Shown: in pieces, positions 26,656-35,703 of the stretch
Layout: each line of letters opens with the position of its first letter
Position numbering within the stretch: position 1 is the stretch's first letter
Assembly: GCA_964542425.1 (NCBI GenBank)
Contig: CAZIUB010000060.1
Coordinates: forward strand, 39,060 to 103,059
Direction: 5' to 3'
Source of the DNA: Dongia_A sp964542425
GTDB lineage: Bacteria; Pseudomonadota; Alphaproteobacteria; Dongiales; Dongiaceae
Length of the DNA: 64,000 bases
Position numbers and translations under genes: made by a program
The notes under the pieces: generated by a model
What the model was told of the DNA's origin: nothing
Database searches by the model: none
Seen by the model: only the letters and a program-made list of their open reading frames with translations

Positions 26656-26779
26656 TGGTGCGACGCCAACGCTTCTTGTTCCTCTCATTCGTGTTGGCGC
26701 CGCACCACAACACTTTGAAATTGCTGGCGGGTCCGGGCCGACATGTCCCTGGAGCGGAATGTCTCAATCGGACCACTAG
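26652..26779 (+). repeat. Family B element with both stems replaced, copy B4
   Basis: The layout is as in B1, but hairpin 1 has arms GTGGTGCGACGCCAAC and GTTGGCGCCGCACCAC instead of GTGTTGTGGTTCCAAC and its complement. The base of hairpin 2 is GGTCCG/CGGACC instead of GTGTTCCG/CGGAACAC. The apical GGCCGACATGTCCCTGGAGC of hairpin 2 is unchanged. Confidence 0.8.
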
Positions 26780-26888
26780 GCGCCGCGGATGGGGCAGAAT
26801 CGCCAACATGCCGCCATGGAACGGCCAAGATTGGCGGCGATACAGTTTCGGATTGGCCAACGCTCCCCCCAACGGATGGAGAAAACCG

Positions 26889-28304
26889 ATGCGATCGCTC
26901 CTGATGTCTACAATCGCCGCCACGCTCTTAATAATTCCCGACGCCTTGGCCGAGACCAGCGTCGATGCCTCGGCCCAGACCGGAATCGCGGTGACGATCT
27001 ATAACAGTAATCTCGCGCTGGTCACCGATTCACGAAGGATGGCATTGGCGGCGGGCGAGAACGAGATCGCCATCATCGAGGTGAGTGCCGGCATCCGGCC
27101 GGAAACCGCGCTGTTGACATCGGGCGGGACCGCCCTCGACATCCTTGAGCAGAATTTCGACTTCGACCTCCTGAGCCCGCAGAAACTCCTAGAGAAATCG
27201 GTGGGCCAAACCATCCGAATACTTCGCGCGCATCCCCAGACCGGGGAGGATCGCGAGGAAGAAGCGATGGTGCTCTCGGTCGCCGAGGGGGGCGTGGTGC
27301 TCAAGATCGGCGATCGCATCGAAGTGATGCCCCCGGGAAGGTTGGTCTATTCCGCGGTGCCGACCAATTTGCGCGCGCGCCCGACCCTGGTGGTCAAGCT
27401 CTTGAGCGACAAGGCGGGCGAGATCCCGGTCGATCTCCGCTATCTGACCCACGGCCTCTCCTGGGCCGCCGATTACGTGGCCAGCCTCTCGCCTGACGAG
27501 AAGACGCTGGACCTAAACGGCTGGGTGACGCTCACCAACCAGAGCGGCATCGCGTACAGGCAAGCCAAGCTGCAATTGGTGGCGGGCGAGGTGAACCAGG
27601 TCATGCCCATGATGCAACGCGAGCTGGCGATGGATATGGTCGGCGCCTCTGCGCCGATGAAAATGAAGATGCAGGCGGAGGCGGCCTTCGAATACCACCT
27701 CTATTCGCTCGACCGGCCGACCACCATCAAGGAGAACCAGACCAAGCAGGTGGCATTGCTGGCCGCCCAAGGCATACCGGTGGAAAAGCAATACCTGTTC
27801 GCCAACGCGGCACAGGTGGCGGGCTATTACGGGCAGCCGATCGGCGCGATGGAGCGGGTCAACGCCGAGGTGCTGATGAAGTTCGAAAACGACGAGGCCT
27901 CCCACCTCGGCGTGCCGTTGCCGGCCGGGGTGATCCGGGTCTACAAGGCCGATAGCGACGGCGATTCCATTTTCCTCGGCGAGGACGCGATCGAGCACAC
28001 GCCTAAGAACGAGAAGGTGGAATTGACGCTGGGCCGCGCCTTCGACCTGACCGCGCGCGCCAAGCAGACCGAATACGAGCGGATCAGCGACACCGTGTTC
28101 GAAAACGCCTACGAGATCGAGATCAAGAACGCCAAGACCGAAAAAGTGACCGTGACGGTGCGTGAATTCCTGCCCGGCGAATGGAAGATCCTCGAGGAAT
28201 CCCATGCCCACGAAAAGGTCGATTCCAACAACGCCGAATGGCAAATCGAGGTGCCGGCCGAGGGCAGCGCCACGCTCGGCTATCGGGTGTTGATGAGTTT
28301 CTAG
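26889..28304 (+). CDS. Exported DUF4139 domain protein
   Basis: 471 residues from the ATG at 26889, with GGAG 8 bases upstream. The signal peptide ends near DALA-ETS. The body matches the DUF4139 family: TIYNSNLALVTDSRRM, NFDFDLLSPQKLLEKSVG, DLRYLTHGLSWAADYVASL, RLQLVAGEVN-like KLQLVAGEVNQ and a C terminus predicted all-beta. The family is periplasmic or cell-surface and uncharacterised. A Met-rich stretch (MPMMQRELAMDMVGASAPMK) near residue 240 is notable and could bind metal, but that is speculation. It is transcribed alone behind B4. Confidence 0.8.
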   Translation: MRSLLMSTIAATLLIIPDALAETSVDASAQTGIAVTIYNSNLALVTDSRRMALAAGENEIAIIEVSAGIRPETALLTSGGTALDILEQNFDFDLLSPQKLLEKSVGQTIRILRAHPQTGEDREEEAMVLSVAEGGVVLKIGDRIEVMPPGRLVYSAVPTNLRARPTLVVKLLSDKAGEIPVDLRYLTHGLSWAADYVASLSPDEKTLDLNGWVTLTNQSGIAYRQAKLQLVAGEVNQVMPMMQRELAMDMVGASAPMKMKMQAEAAFEYHLYSLDRPTTIKENQTKQVALLAAQGIPVEKQYLFANAAQVAGYYGQPIGAMERVNAEVLMKFENDEASHLGVPLPAGVIRVYKADSDGDSIFLGEDAIEHTPKNEKVELTLGRAFDLTARAKQTEYERISDTVFENAYEIEIKNAKTEKVTVTVREFLPGEWKILEESHAHEKVDSNNAEWQIEVPAEGSATLGYRVLMSF

Positions 28305-28404
28305 GCCAGTGACGCTCGGGCAACGGCGGTTTCCGTTGGCCATTCCCAATCACACGCCGTGAATGTCGGCGCAAATTGGCTGTCGGGCGCGTTGACGATC
28401 AGCT

Positions 28405-29739
28405 TCACGCGAATCCGTGGTCCATGGCCTCTGCGAAGAAGCCGACATCCTCGCTCGTGATGCACATCGGCGGCACCATGCGCAGGACGCTGCGATAGGG
28501 GCCGGATTTGGAGAGCACCAATCCCGCCTCGCGCAGCCGCTCGAAGACGCGCGCGGTCTCCTCGGAGGCCGGCTGCTTGGACCGACGATCGGTCACCAGT
28601 TCGATCGCCATCATCAGCCCGCGCCCGCGCACGTCGCCGATGATTTCGTATTTCTGCTGCAACGAGCGCAATACCGCAAGCATCTCGGCGCCGACGCGCC
28701 TGGAATTCTCCTGCAATCGCTCCTCGCGGATGACGCTGAGCACCGCGCCCCCCGCCGCGCAGGCCATCAGATTGGCGCCGAAGGTATTGAAAAAGAACTT
28801 GCCGGCAAGCGAATCGGCGATTTCGCGCCTGGCGACGACCGCGCCCAGCGGGATGCCGTTGCCGATGCCCTTGGCCATGATCACGATGTCCGGCACCACG
28901 CCGTGATGCTGGAACGCCCAGAAGCTGTCGCCGGTGCGCCCGAAGCCCGATTGCACCTCGTCGACCGCCAGCACGCCGCCGGCCGCGCGAACGCGATCGG
29001 CGGCACCCTTGATGTAGCCCTCCGGCATCTCGATGATGCCGCCATAGCCCAGCACCGGCTCGATCATCATGCCGGCCAATCTGCCTGACGTGGCGTAGGT
29101 GATCGCCCGGTCGATCTCGTCCAAATAGCCTTGCGCCTCGGCGCCGAAGGCGCCGCGATAGGCGTTGGGCTCGCCGACATGGTGAATGCCGCCCAGGAGC
29201 GGCACGTTGTGGCGAAAGCCGCTGATCCCGGTCATGGATTGGGCGCCGAAAGTGGCGCCGTGATAGCCACCGCTCAGGGCCAGGAAATCGATATTGCGGG
29301 TGTGGGCGCGCGCCATCAAGAGCGCGAGATCGGCGGCCTCGGCGCCAGACGATGTGAAATGCACCACCCAATCGTGGCCCTCGGGCATGGTCGCGACGAG
29401 TTCCTCGGCGAAATGCGCCGGGACGGGGTGGTAGAACATGGTGGTCGCGTGCGGCAAGGCCTCCATCTGATCGCGAATGGCGGCGTTCACCTTTGGATGG
29501 GCGTGTCCGACGCTCACGCACAGGTTCATGCCCAGGAGGTCGAGATAGCGCTTGCCCTTCTCGTCCCACAGATACTGGCGCTCGCCGCGCTTGAAGATGA
29601 GCGGCGTCATGTAGGGCACGAAGGCGCGCTGCGAGGCCGCGAAAAATCGATCGCGGCGCCCGACGATGCCCTCGGTCGACCAATCGATTTCGGGATCGCC
29701 CGATGGGTTGCTCGCGGATTCAAGCGTTGTCATGATCAA
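28405..29739 (-). CDS. Class III PLP-dependent aminotransferase (AGXT2-like)
   Basis: 444 residues. Ornithine/acetylornithine-type fold with TSSGAEAADLALLMARA, GGYHGATFGAQS, the PLP-contacting DEVQSGFGRTG and the Schiff-base Lys in IMAKGIGNGIPLGAV. It resembles alanine-glyoxylate or omega-amino acid:pyruvate aminotransferases rather than biosynthetic ArgD. The substrate is not readable. Taurine:pyruvate aminotransferases belong to this class and the window has xsc 13 kb away, but there is no direct evidence for that role. It sits 27 bases upstream of nothing in the operon sense; the TolC gene ends 27 bases upstream of nothing shared, as both read leftward with tolC starting at 31119. Confidence 0.85.
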   Translation of the reverse strand: MIMTTLESASNPSGDPEIDWSTEGIVGRRDRFFAASQRAFVPYMTPLIFKRGERQYLWDEKGKRYLDLLGMNLCVSVGHAHPKVNAAIRDQMEALPHATTMFYHPVPAHFAEELVATMPEGHDWVVHFTSSGAEAADLALLMARAHTRNIDFLALSGGYHGATFGAQSMTGISGFRHNVPLLGGIHHVGEPNAYRGAFGAEAQGYLDEIDRAITYATSGRLAGMMIEPVLGYGGIIEMPEGYIKGAADRVRAAGGVLAVDEVQSGFGRTGDSFWAFQHHGVVPDIVIMAKGIGNGIPLGAVVARREIADSLAGKFFFNTFGANLMACAAGGAVLSVIREERLQENSRRVGAEMLAVLRSLQQKYEIIGDVRGRGLMMAIELVTDRRSKQPASEETARVFERLREAGLVLSKSGPYRSVLRMVPPMCITSEDVGFFAEAMDHGFA

Positions 29740-29766
29740 GTTCTACGCGTAGAAGGGGGCCACGCG

Positions 29767-31119
29767 TTACTGCTCGGTCCCGGTGCCGATGAATTTGTCG
29801 CGCACCGAATCATAGTGCTGCTTGGGGTCGTAGAGCGGCGCGTCGAGCCCGATCGCAACCGCCGTCAGTTGCCCGATCGCGGCGCGGATCCGATACCGCG
29901 CCACCACCACATCGGTGCTGGACCCGACCAGGTTGACCTTTGCCTGCAGGGCTTCGATCTCGGCATCCAGCACATCGAGCACGGTCCTTGCGCCCACAAA
30001 GGATTCCTGCTTGACCCCGTCCAGCGCGATCTCGGTCGCCCGCACCTGCTCGGTGAAGGATTTGGTCTGCGCCTGGGCGGTCACATAGGCAGCCCACGAA
30101 TCCTGGGCCGCCTGCTCGGCCGCCCGCAGCGCCTCGTCGATGAATGCCCGGGCCTGGCGATGGGTCTGCTTGGCCTGGCGTACGCGCGAATCCGGGGCGC
30201 CCGCCTGATAAAGGGGAATCCGCAAAGTGAGCATCAACAGCCCCTCGTCCGAGGCGTCGTTTTCGCTGAACGTCTCTTCGCGATAATTCCACGATCCCTC
30301 GGCGGCGAGCGTCGGCAGCATTTCGGCGAAAGCCACGTCGATTCCGAGTTCAGCCGCGCGCGCCTCGAACTGCGTCGCGACCACGCCGGGCGCGTTCGCG
30401 GAGAGCGCGATCGCCTCTTCCAGGCTGGATGGCAAGCTGAGGTCTACCATCGGCAATTCCAGGTTCCCCGGAACATCGCCGATGATCTGGCGATAAGTCG
30501 CGATCGAGGAAACCAGCCGCCCCTCCGCGGCCACGCGTTCGGCGATGGCGCCCTGCAACCGCGATTCGGCTTGCGCGACATCGGTCTTGGTCACCTCGCC
30601 CACCTCGAAACGCTTGCGCGTCGCATCAAGCTGCTGCGCGATGACATTCTCGTTGCTCTTGTTGAGATCGACGACCGTGCGGTCGCGGTAGACCTGCATA
30701 TAGGCCTGAACCGCCGCCAGCAACACGCGCTGTTCGATATCCATGAGGCGCGCGCGTCCGGCCTCGACCTGTTGCTCGGCGGCATCCGTTCCCTTGACGG
30801 TCGCAAATCCGCTGAACAGGGGCTGGGTCACGGTCACGCCGGCGCCCTTGGGTTCGGAATTGCGATCCGAATCGAACGGGCCGCGATCGTTGGTCCATTG
30901 CCTGCCCACGTCGCCATCGAGCGCGATCGTTGGCCGCCAGCCGCTCAACGCCTGGGGCACCCCTTCGTCGATCGCCCGCAACTCGGCGCGCGCCGCGATT
31001 AGCGTGGGGTTGCCGGCATAGGCTTGCGCCAGCGCCGCATCCAGATCCTGCGCGGCGGCGGCGGCGGGAAGCAATGCCGCCAGCGCCACGGCGAAAATCC
31101 CGGAAATGCTCCGGTTCAT
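29767..31119 (-). CDS. tolC: TolC-family outer-membrane efflux protein
   Basis: 450 residues from the ATG at 31119. The signal peptide ends at AAAAAQDLD. It has the duplicated OEP pattern of long helices (LDAALAQAYAGNPTLIAARAEL, ...QSRLQGAIAERVAAEGRL) and ends with AAIGQLTAVAIGLDAPLYDP. It forms the trimeric outer-membrane duct of tripartite exporters. The YiaV-like fusion protein gene ends 50 bases upstream and reads the same way, suggesting one export unit. The aminotransferase gene begins 27 bases downstream. Confidence 0.92.
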   Translation of the reverse strand: MNRSISGIFAVALAALLPAAAAAQDLDAALAQAYAGNPTLIAARAELRAIDEGVPQALSGWRPTIALDGDVGRQWTNDRGPFDSDRNSEPKGAGVTVTQPLFSGFATVKGTDAAEQQVEAGRARLMDIEQRVLLAAVQAYMQVYRDRTVVDLNKSNENVIAQQLDATRKRFEVGEVTKTDVAQAESRLQGAIAERVAAEGRLVSSIATYRQIIGDVPGNLELPMVDLSLPSSLEEAIALSANAPGVVATQFEARAAELGIDVAFAEMLPTLAAEGSWNYREETFSENDASDEGLLMLTLRIPLYQAGAPDSRVRQAKQTHRQARAFIDEALRAAEQAAQDSWAAYVTAQAQTKSFTEQVRATEIALDGVKQESFVGARTVLDVLDAEIEALQAKVNLVGSSTDVVVARYRIRAAIGQLTAVAIGLDAPLYDPKQHYDSVRDKFIGTGTEQ

Positions 31120-31169
31120 GAAAGACCCATGCGCAATTTGCAATTCTCACCCATCCGTCAATCGGTGGG

Positions 31170-32471
31170 TCAAGGCAGGAAAATGTAATTCTCCCAGCTC
31201 TTGATCCGAAGGATAATCTTTCTCACGATGCCAAGCCACTGCATGCTGTCGGTATAGACCGCGACCGAGGCCTGGGCGCCCGCCGGCAGGTCGAGGGCTT
31301 CGACATCCTCGCCATAGGTGAAGACGACCGGGATGCGACCGGGCGCCGTGGCCGGAGCAACGGCGCGCAATTGCCCACTGGCGATCGCCTGGCCCTCCTG
31401 GATGATCGGCAGCACCTGGTCCAGCGTCGCCTTGAAGATCTTCCCCGGATACGCCTTGAAGGCGATTTCCGCCTCCAGGCCCGGCCGGAATTCGGCGATC
31501 ACGTTCTGCGGGAAACTGGCGACCAGGGTCGGCTCCTCGCCATGGGCGAAGACCATGACGGGGGCCAAGGGGAAGGGCGCCGTCAACTGTCCGGGGCGCA
31601 GCACAAGCTGGGTCACATAACCGTCGGCCGGCGCGCGAACGATCGTTTGTTCGAGTTCCCAGCGCTTGCCGTTCAGTTCGGCGATCACCTGCTTCAGTTC
31701 GGGGTTGACGCCGCCGCTCTCGGCCTCGAAGGCCAGGCGCACCTCGCGCTCCTGTGCCTCCGTCTGGCGCAGTTTTTCGCGCACCGCCTGCAGTTTGTCG
31801 CCGCCGCTTTTCAGCTTTTCGCCGGCTTGGTTCTCGGCCGCTTTGGTTTGCTGCAACTGCGCTTCCAGGCGATTGACCAGTTCGGCGGTCTGTTCGAATT
31901 TCTGCTTAGTAATGGTGCCATTCTCAAACAGCTCCTTGTAGCGGGCGTGATCCTTGCGCGCGAGCGATAGCTGCGATTGAACCTGCGCCGATCCGGCCTG
32001 GGCCTGTTCCAGTTCTTGGCTCGCCTGACGATCGTATTCCGATTCCGAGGCCAGGATGTCGGCCCGCGCCTGCTCGGTCGCGGCCTCGGCGGCGCGCAGT
32101 CTTTGCTCGGTCTGGCCAAGGTTAGTGTTGGCATCGGCCACCGCCGCCTCCAGCCGATCGACCTCGAACTGGTAGGGCCGCGGGTCGATCTCGAACAGCA
32201 CGTCGCCTTCGCGCAACGGAACATTGGCGACGACGGGCACGTTGATCACCCGGCCGCCGACCTGGGGCACGATCGGGGTGGTCGCGGCGTAAAGCCTTCC
32301 GTCCGCCGTACTCGGTTGATAGCGCACGAGGAGAATGCCGATCGTCGCCAACATGAAAATTCCGATCAGGATCGCGGTGCAAACCGAATAGGTGTTGATC
32401 GGAATCCAGCGCAACTTTTTGAACACCAGCCAGCACAGAACGCCATAGGTGCCGAGAATGAGTTCAATCAT
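31170..32471 (-). CDS. HlyD-family membrane fusion protein, YiaV-like
   Basis: 433 residues. Two N-terminal hydrophobic segments (IELILGTYGVLCWLVF and VCTAILIGIFMLATIGILLV) precede a biotinyl-lipoyl domain (APQVGGRV-like VPQVGGRVINVPV). A coiled-coil hairpin of about 170 residues rich in Gln and Ala follows, then the returning lipoyl half (IVRAPADGYVTQLVLRPGQL). Two membrane helices and pairing with a DUF3302 protein are typical of the E. coli YiaV/YiaW pair. The cargo is unknown. The start overlaps the upstream gene by 8 bases. Confidence 0.85.
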   Translation of the reverse strand: MIELILGTYGVLCWLVFKKLRWIPINTYSVCTAILIGIFMLATIGILLVRYQPSTADGRLYAATTPIVPQVGGRVINVPVVANVPLREGDVLFEIDPRPYQFEVDRLEAAVADANTNLGQTEQRLRAAEAATEQARADILASESEYDRQASQELEQAQAGSAQVQSQLSLARKDHARYKELFENGTITKQKFEQTAELVNRLEAQLQQTKAAENQAGEKLKSGGDKLQAVREKLRQTEAQEREVRLAFEAESGGVNPELKQVIAELNGKRWELEQTIVRAPADGYVTQLVLRPGQLTAPFPLAPVMVFAHGEEPTLVASFPQNVIAEFRPGLEAEIAFKAYPGKIFKATLDQVLPIIQEGQAIASGQLRAVAPATAPGRIPVVFTYGEDVEALDLPAGAQASVAVYTDSMQWLGIVRKIILRIKSWENYIFLP

Positions 32472-32820
32472 GGTTGGGACTTGCCTCGGCCAGGAGCGAT
32501 TGCGGGCGCGGATGCTTTAGCGCGGCGATTTCTGCTTCCAGGACCTGAATGCGCCGCGCTAGCTCCCCGCTCGGGTCGTCGCCCCGGACGAGCCTTACCG
32601 GCAAGGCTTGCGGCTTGGCCACCGCCCACAGGAACACCAGCGGCCACAACGCGTGCAGCGTGAACAGGCTGAGCCAGCAGGCGACATGGATGGCCTCGGC
32701 CTGCCGATGATCGCGCTTCTTGGCGATCTGATAGGGGATGTCATGAATATAGATGAAGCCGTAGAAGACCAGCGTGAGGCCCATGAGGCCGATCGCCAGC
32801 GCGAAATAATCCAAAAACAT
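32464..32820 (-). CDS. DUF3302 inner-membrane protein, YiaW-like
   Basis: 118 residues from the ATG at 32820. Two membrane segments (YFALAIGLMGLTLVFYGFIY and WLSLFTLHALWPLVFLWAV) are separated by a conserved-looking basic loop HDIPYQIAKKRDHRQAEAIHV. A short coiled coil follows (ELARRIQVLEAEIAALK). Overlap with the YiaV-like gene implies a stoichiometric partner, perhaps the inner-membrane component of this exporter. Confidence 0.82.
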   Translation of the reverse strand: MFLDYFALAIGLMGLTLVFYGFIYIHDIPYQIAKKRDHRQAEAIHVACWLSLFTLHALWPLVFLWAVAKPQALPVRLVRGDDPSGELARRIQVLEAEIAALKHPRPQSLLAEASPNHD

Positions 32821-32905
32821 TGACCCACCTCGCTGGCGCTGTTTTTTGGTTGGTCGCACGCCTATGCGGTCAAACTTTTACCGTATGCCGCCTATCCCCG
32901 CAAAT

Positions 32906-32930
32906 CTGGCGGCACAATGTTAACGATTGG
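32906..32930 (+). repeat. 25-base sequence shared with 39314-39338
   Basis: CTGGCGGCACAATGTTAACG followed by ATTGG. The copy at 39314 differs at only two positions and has the same orientation. GCGGTCAAA also occurs upstream of each copy (32866, 39285). They look like ends of one IS type or a shared regulatory site, and they bracket a 6.4 kb accessory block. Confidence 0.55.
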
Positions 32931-32960
32931 TCGCGATCCGCCGCGCCACCGTCCCACGTT

Positions 32961-33935
32961 TCATTTACCAACCAGCGCCCATGTGTCGTTCGGCGCGTAT
33001 TCCTGGATCGCCGCCGCAAGGATCTCGGTCCGGTCGCCGAGATCGCGCTCGAATATCTTACCCTGGTGGCTGACGACAAAGCTCATGATCCCGGTCTCGC
33101 CGTATTCGGCCGGGTAGGCCAGCATGGCGAAGCCGGCGATCATGTTGCCATTGATGACATAGTCGTAACGCCCACCGGGCGCCGGCTCGCCCTGGCGGGT
33201 CAGCACTCGGAAATAATAGCCCATGAAGGGGTCGCCAGCCTCGCGGCCGTCGAGATAGGCGGCTTTCTCGGCGACCAGCGGCCCAAAGGGGCTCAAGGGT
33301 TCCTCAGACCCTTCGGCCACCGGCCAATAGAGGCCATCCTGCCTGCCCGTGGCGCTGGCGATCTTCTGGGCGTATTCCAGGACCTCGTCGCCGTCGCGGT
33401 CGGCGCTGGCATAGTCCATCTGCGCATCGACATAGGCCTGGAGCGTGGCGATCGCGGCCAACTCACCGCGTCCAACGCGACGCGCTAGGAGTTCATCGAG
33501 ACCGGCCCCGGTATCAAACTGCCAACCGCCGCCGGCCCGAATGATGGGGAAGGGCACCGGCCATGCCTGCTTGCCGACGACCATGACGCGGACGTCGTCG
33601 CTGTCCTCACGGAGCTGCAGAACTTCCTTAGCGGCGGTGAGCGCGATCCTGCGACCCTCGCGCTCCGCCGCCTCGTCCTCGCTCGACAATTCATCCTTGT
33701 ACTGGTCCCCCAGGACTTGCAGCAAGGCCTCGCGATCGTCGGAACCAAGCGCCTCGATCAGGCCGGCGGCGGCCTCCTCGGGGCTGGCATAGATCTTGGG
33801 GTCGAGCGCGTGAGCGAATCCCATCCCCACGCCAAGTGACATCGCCAATGCCACTGCCGCGCAGGCCGCTCGCGGCAAAAAGGCGCCGGAATTGTCGTTT
33901 TGGCCAGGATCGTGGTTCAACATGCTCGTCTCCAT
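32961..33935 (-). CDS. DUF2950 family exported protein
   Basis: 324 residues. A signal or anchor segment (AACAAVALAMSLGVGMGFAHA) starts at about residue 24. The sequence recalls DUF2950: YASPEEAAAGLIEALGSDDR, then GGWQFDTGAGLDELLARRVG, YDYVINGNMIAGFAMLAYPA and FERDLGDRTEILAAAIQEYAPND. The family is uncharacterised. It lies 39 bases downstream of the DUF3300 gene, its frequent neighbour, so they probably form one operon and act together in the periplasm. Confidence 0.82.
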   Translation of the reverse strand: METSMLNHDPGQNDNSGAFLPRAACAAVALAMSLGVGMGFAHALDPKIYASPEEAAAGLIEALGSDDREALLQVLGDQYKDELSSEDEAAEREGRRIALTAAKEVLQLREDSDDVRVMVVGKQAWPVPFPIIRAGGGWQFDTGAGLDELLARRVGRGELAAIATLQAYVDAQMDYASADRDGDEVLEYAQKIASATGRQDGLYWPVAEGSEEPLSPFGPLVAEKAAYLDGREAGDPFMGYYFRVLTRQGEPAPGGRYDYVINGNMIAGFAMLAYPAEYGETGIMSFVVSHQGKIFERDLGDRTEILAAAIQEYAPNDTWALVGK

Positions 33936-33974
33936 TCATGACGGCCCGCGGATCGCCCACTGCCTCTCGTGCGA

Positions 33975-35333
33975 TTACTTGCGCGACGAGCGCCTTGGCA
34001 GGTTGCTCGATTTCATGCTCTTGTTGCCGCGATTGCTCTGGGCGCCGACCTTCTGTTTGCTTCCGGCGCCGGCAAAGGCACTGGTGCTGTTTGGCTTGGC
34101 GCTTTGCTTCTTTCCGAGCGCGCCGGCTGCCTGGCTTTTTTTCTGTGGCTTGCCCAAAGAGCCGGATGTCGGTTTCTTACCCAACGCGCCGGCGCTCTGG
34201 TTCAGGCTCTTATTGCCGCGATCGCTTTGCTTTGCGGTGGTCTTGCCGGTTTGATAATCGCCAAGGTTCTTGCTGGGTTTGGTTTTCTGGGTGGCGTCGC
34301 CGGCACGGTTGGTTTGCAGCTTGGTTGATTGCGATGGCTTCGCTTTCGCGACTTTAGGCTGGCCCGCTGGCGCCACGCCCTTGGGCGCCGTCTTCTTGCG
34401 CGTCTGCTTCGATGTCGTGGATTTCTTTTTCGCCTTCTCGGAACTCCAGGTCATCTTGCCCTGGCCGGCCTGTGTCTCCGCGCTGAAGCGACTGGCATTG
34501 GCGCTCTTGGAAGCGGTGTTGCCGGAATTGATGTTGATATCGCCACTGTTCTCGATATTGACGTCGCGATTGAAATTGGTGCCATCACCGTCGAAATCAA
34601 AATCGTCGCCGTCGAAATCGATGTCGATATCGTCGTCGTCCCAGTCGAAGCCATAGGCGAAGACGGCACCCGTGACGGCGCCGGCGAAAAACGTGGCGCC
34701 CGGCGCGTAGTAGCTGGGATAGGGCGTGGAATAGACCGGCGGCGGATAGGTCGCGTAGCTCTGCTCCACGACAACCTGGGGATCGTAAGCCGGAACGTAG
34801 ATTACCTGCGGTTGCGCCGATTGAATGATTACCGTCTCGCCTTCCTGTACTACGACCTGATTGTCATCCGTTTGCAGATAGCCCGTGGCAGCCGCCTCGG
34901 CCCGGATCTGTTGGATCGAATCCAGTACGTCGACCTGTTGGTCGATGACGGCATTGCCTAACTGCTCCGTCCAATCTAGATCGGCGTTCATCTGGTCGAT
35001 CACCTGCGGATAGTTGATCAGGGCCAAAATCGCCGGATCCCAATTCGGGTCCGGTTCCAGGTTAGAATCGGCCTGGCGCTTCTCCAGGTACCGATTGGCC
35101 TGCACGAGCTGCAGCGGGTTGGTTGCGGCCGGCAAGACAATGGCCAACAACTCGTCCGGATAGAGGGCGACGGGGGCGACGAGCCCTCTGATTTCGTCGG
35201 CGGAAAGCAGATAGGCTTCGTCCTCCGGGCCCGATTCTTGCGCCCACGCGATTGAGGACAACAACCCAATTACGGCGATCAGCAATACCGCTGCCCCCCT
35301 TGCGCCGATGCCGGCAAGGCCTCCCGATTCCAT
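33975..35333 (-). CDS. DUF3300 family protein with acidic and basic low-complexity parts
   Basis: 452 residues with a signal peptide (AVLLIAVIGLLSSIAWA). The DUF3300 domain (about 40-225) includes LVAPVALYPDELLAIVLPA and QVIYVPAYDPQVVVEQSYA. A hydrophobic AFFAGAVTGAVFAYGF-like segment is followed by a very acidic run (WDDDDIDIDFDGDDFDFDGD, about residue 230) and then a Lys/Ser/Gln-rich tail with recurring AGALGKK and RGNKS units. The tail looks natively disordered. The acidic run could bind cations. Function is unknown. Confidence 0.8.
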   Translation of the reverse strand: MESGGLAGIGARGAAVLLIAVIGLLSSIAWAQESGPEDEAYLLSADEIRGLVAPVALYPDELLAIVLPAATNPLQLVQANRYLEKRQADSNLEPDPNWDPAILALINYPQVIDQMNADLDWTEQLGNAVIDQQVDVLDSIQQIRAEAAATGYLQTDDNQVVVQEGETVIIQSAQPQVIYVPAYDPQVVVEQSYATYPPPVYSTPYPSYYAPGATFFAGAVTGAVFAYGFDWDDDDIDIDFDGDDFDFDGDGTNFNRDVNIENSGDININSGNTASKSANASRFSAETQAGQGKMTWSSEKAKKKSTTSKQTRKKTAPKGVAPAGQPKVAKAKPSQSTKLQTNRAGDATQKTKPSKNLGDYQTGKTTAKQSDRGNKSLNQSAGALGKKPTSGSLGKPQKKSQAAGALGKKQSAKPNSTSAFAGAGSKQKVGAQSNRGNKSMKSSNLPRRSSRK

Positions 35334-35703
35334 TTTGGATCACCCCCTGCACCTGATTCCCAACGTTGCTTCATATACTTCGGCCGAAACTAGCTTAATA
35401 TAGCCAAGGCAGGGCGGCTTCACAATGCACAAAAATGTGTAAGTGTCAGCGACAAGGCACTGTGTTCCATATTGCGACAGGAAGGCAACATGCCTATCCT
35501 GGCGCTCGAAACTGGGGTTCATCCGGGGAATTTCGGTGAACCTGGGCCAAAGCGCGGTGTGCGAATCGAGGCAGATTTTCCAAATCCATTGGGCCTCGTA
35601 AACCTGGTCGGTGCAAATTGCCTCCTCACGCGGTCCACGACAAACGGCTGACGCAGATTGCGGGATTATCTCTCGTCTCTGGGCAAAGTTCGCAGGCATC
35701 ATC
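35334..35703. other. 370-base intergenic region between divergent genes
   Basis: It separates the DUF3300 gene (leftward) from the FAD oxidoreductase gene (rightward) and is less G+C-rich than its surroundings. TTAATATAG near 35395 could serve as a -10 box for the leftward gene. I see no gene, repeat family member or RNA here. Confidence 0.4.

Noticed and set aside
28405..29739. Assignment of the class III aminotransferase as taurine:pyruvate aminotransferase (Tpa)
   Set aside because: Family membership allows it, but the gene is 13 kb from xsc next to export genes and the sequence looks more AGXT2-like. It was left as a general aminotransferase.
29131..31002. 623-codon open frame on the plus strand
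   Set aside because: It lies opposite the aminotransferase and tolC genes, whose motifs are intact. The translation (many HH, RR, GG) looks like antisense of coding DNA.
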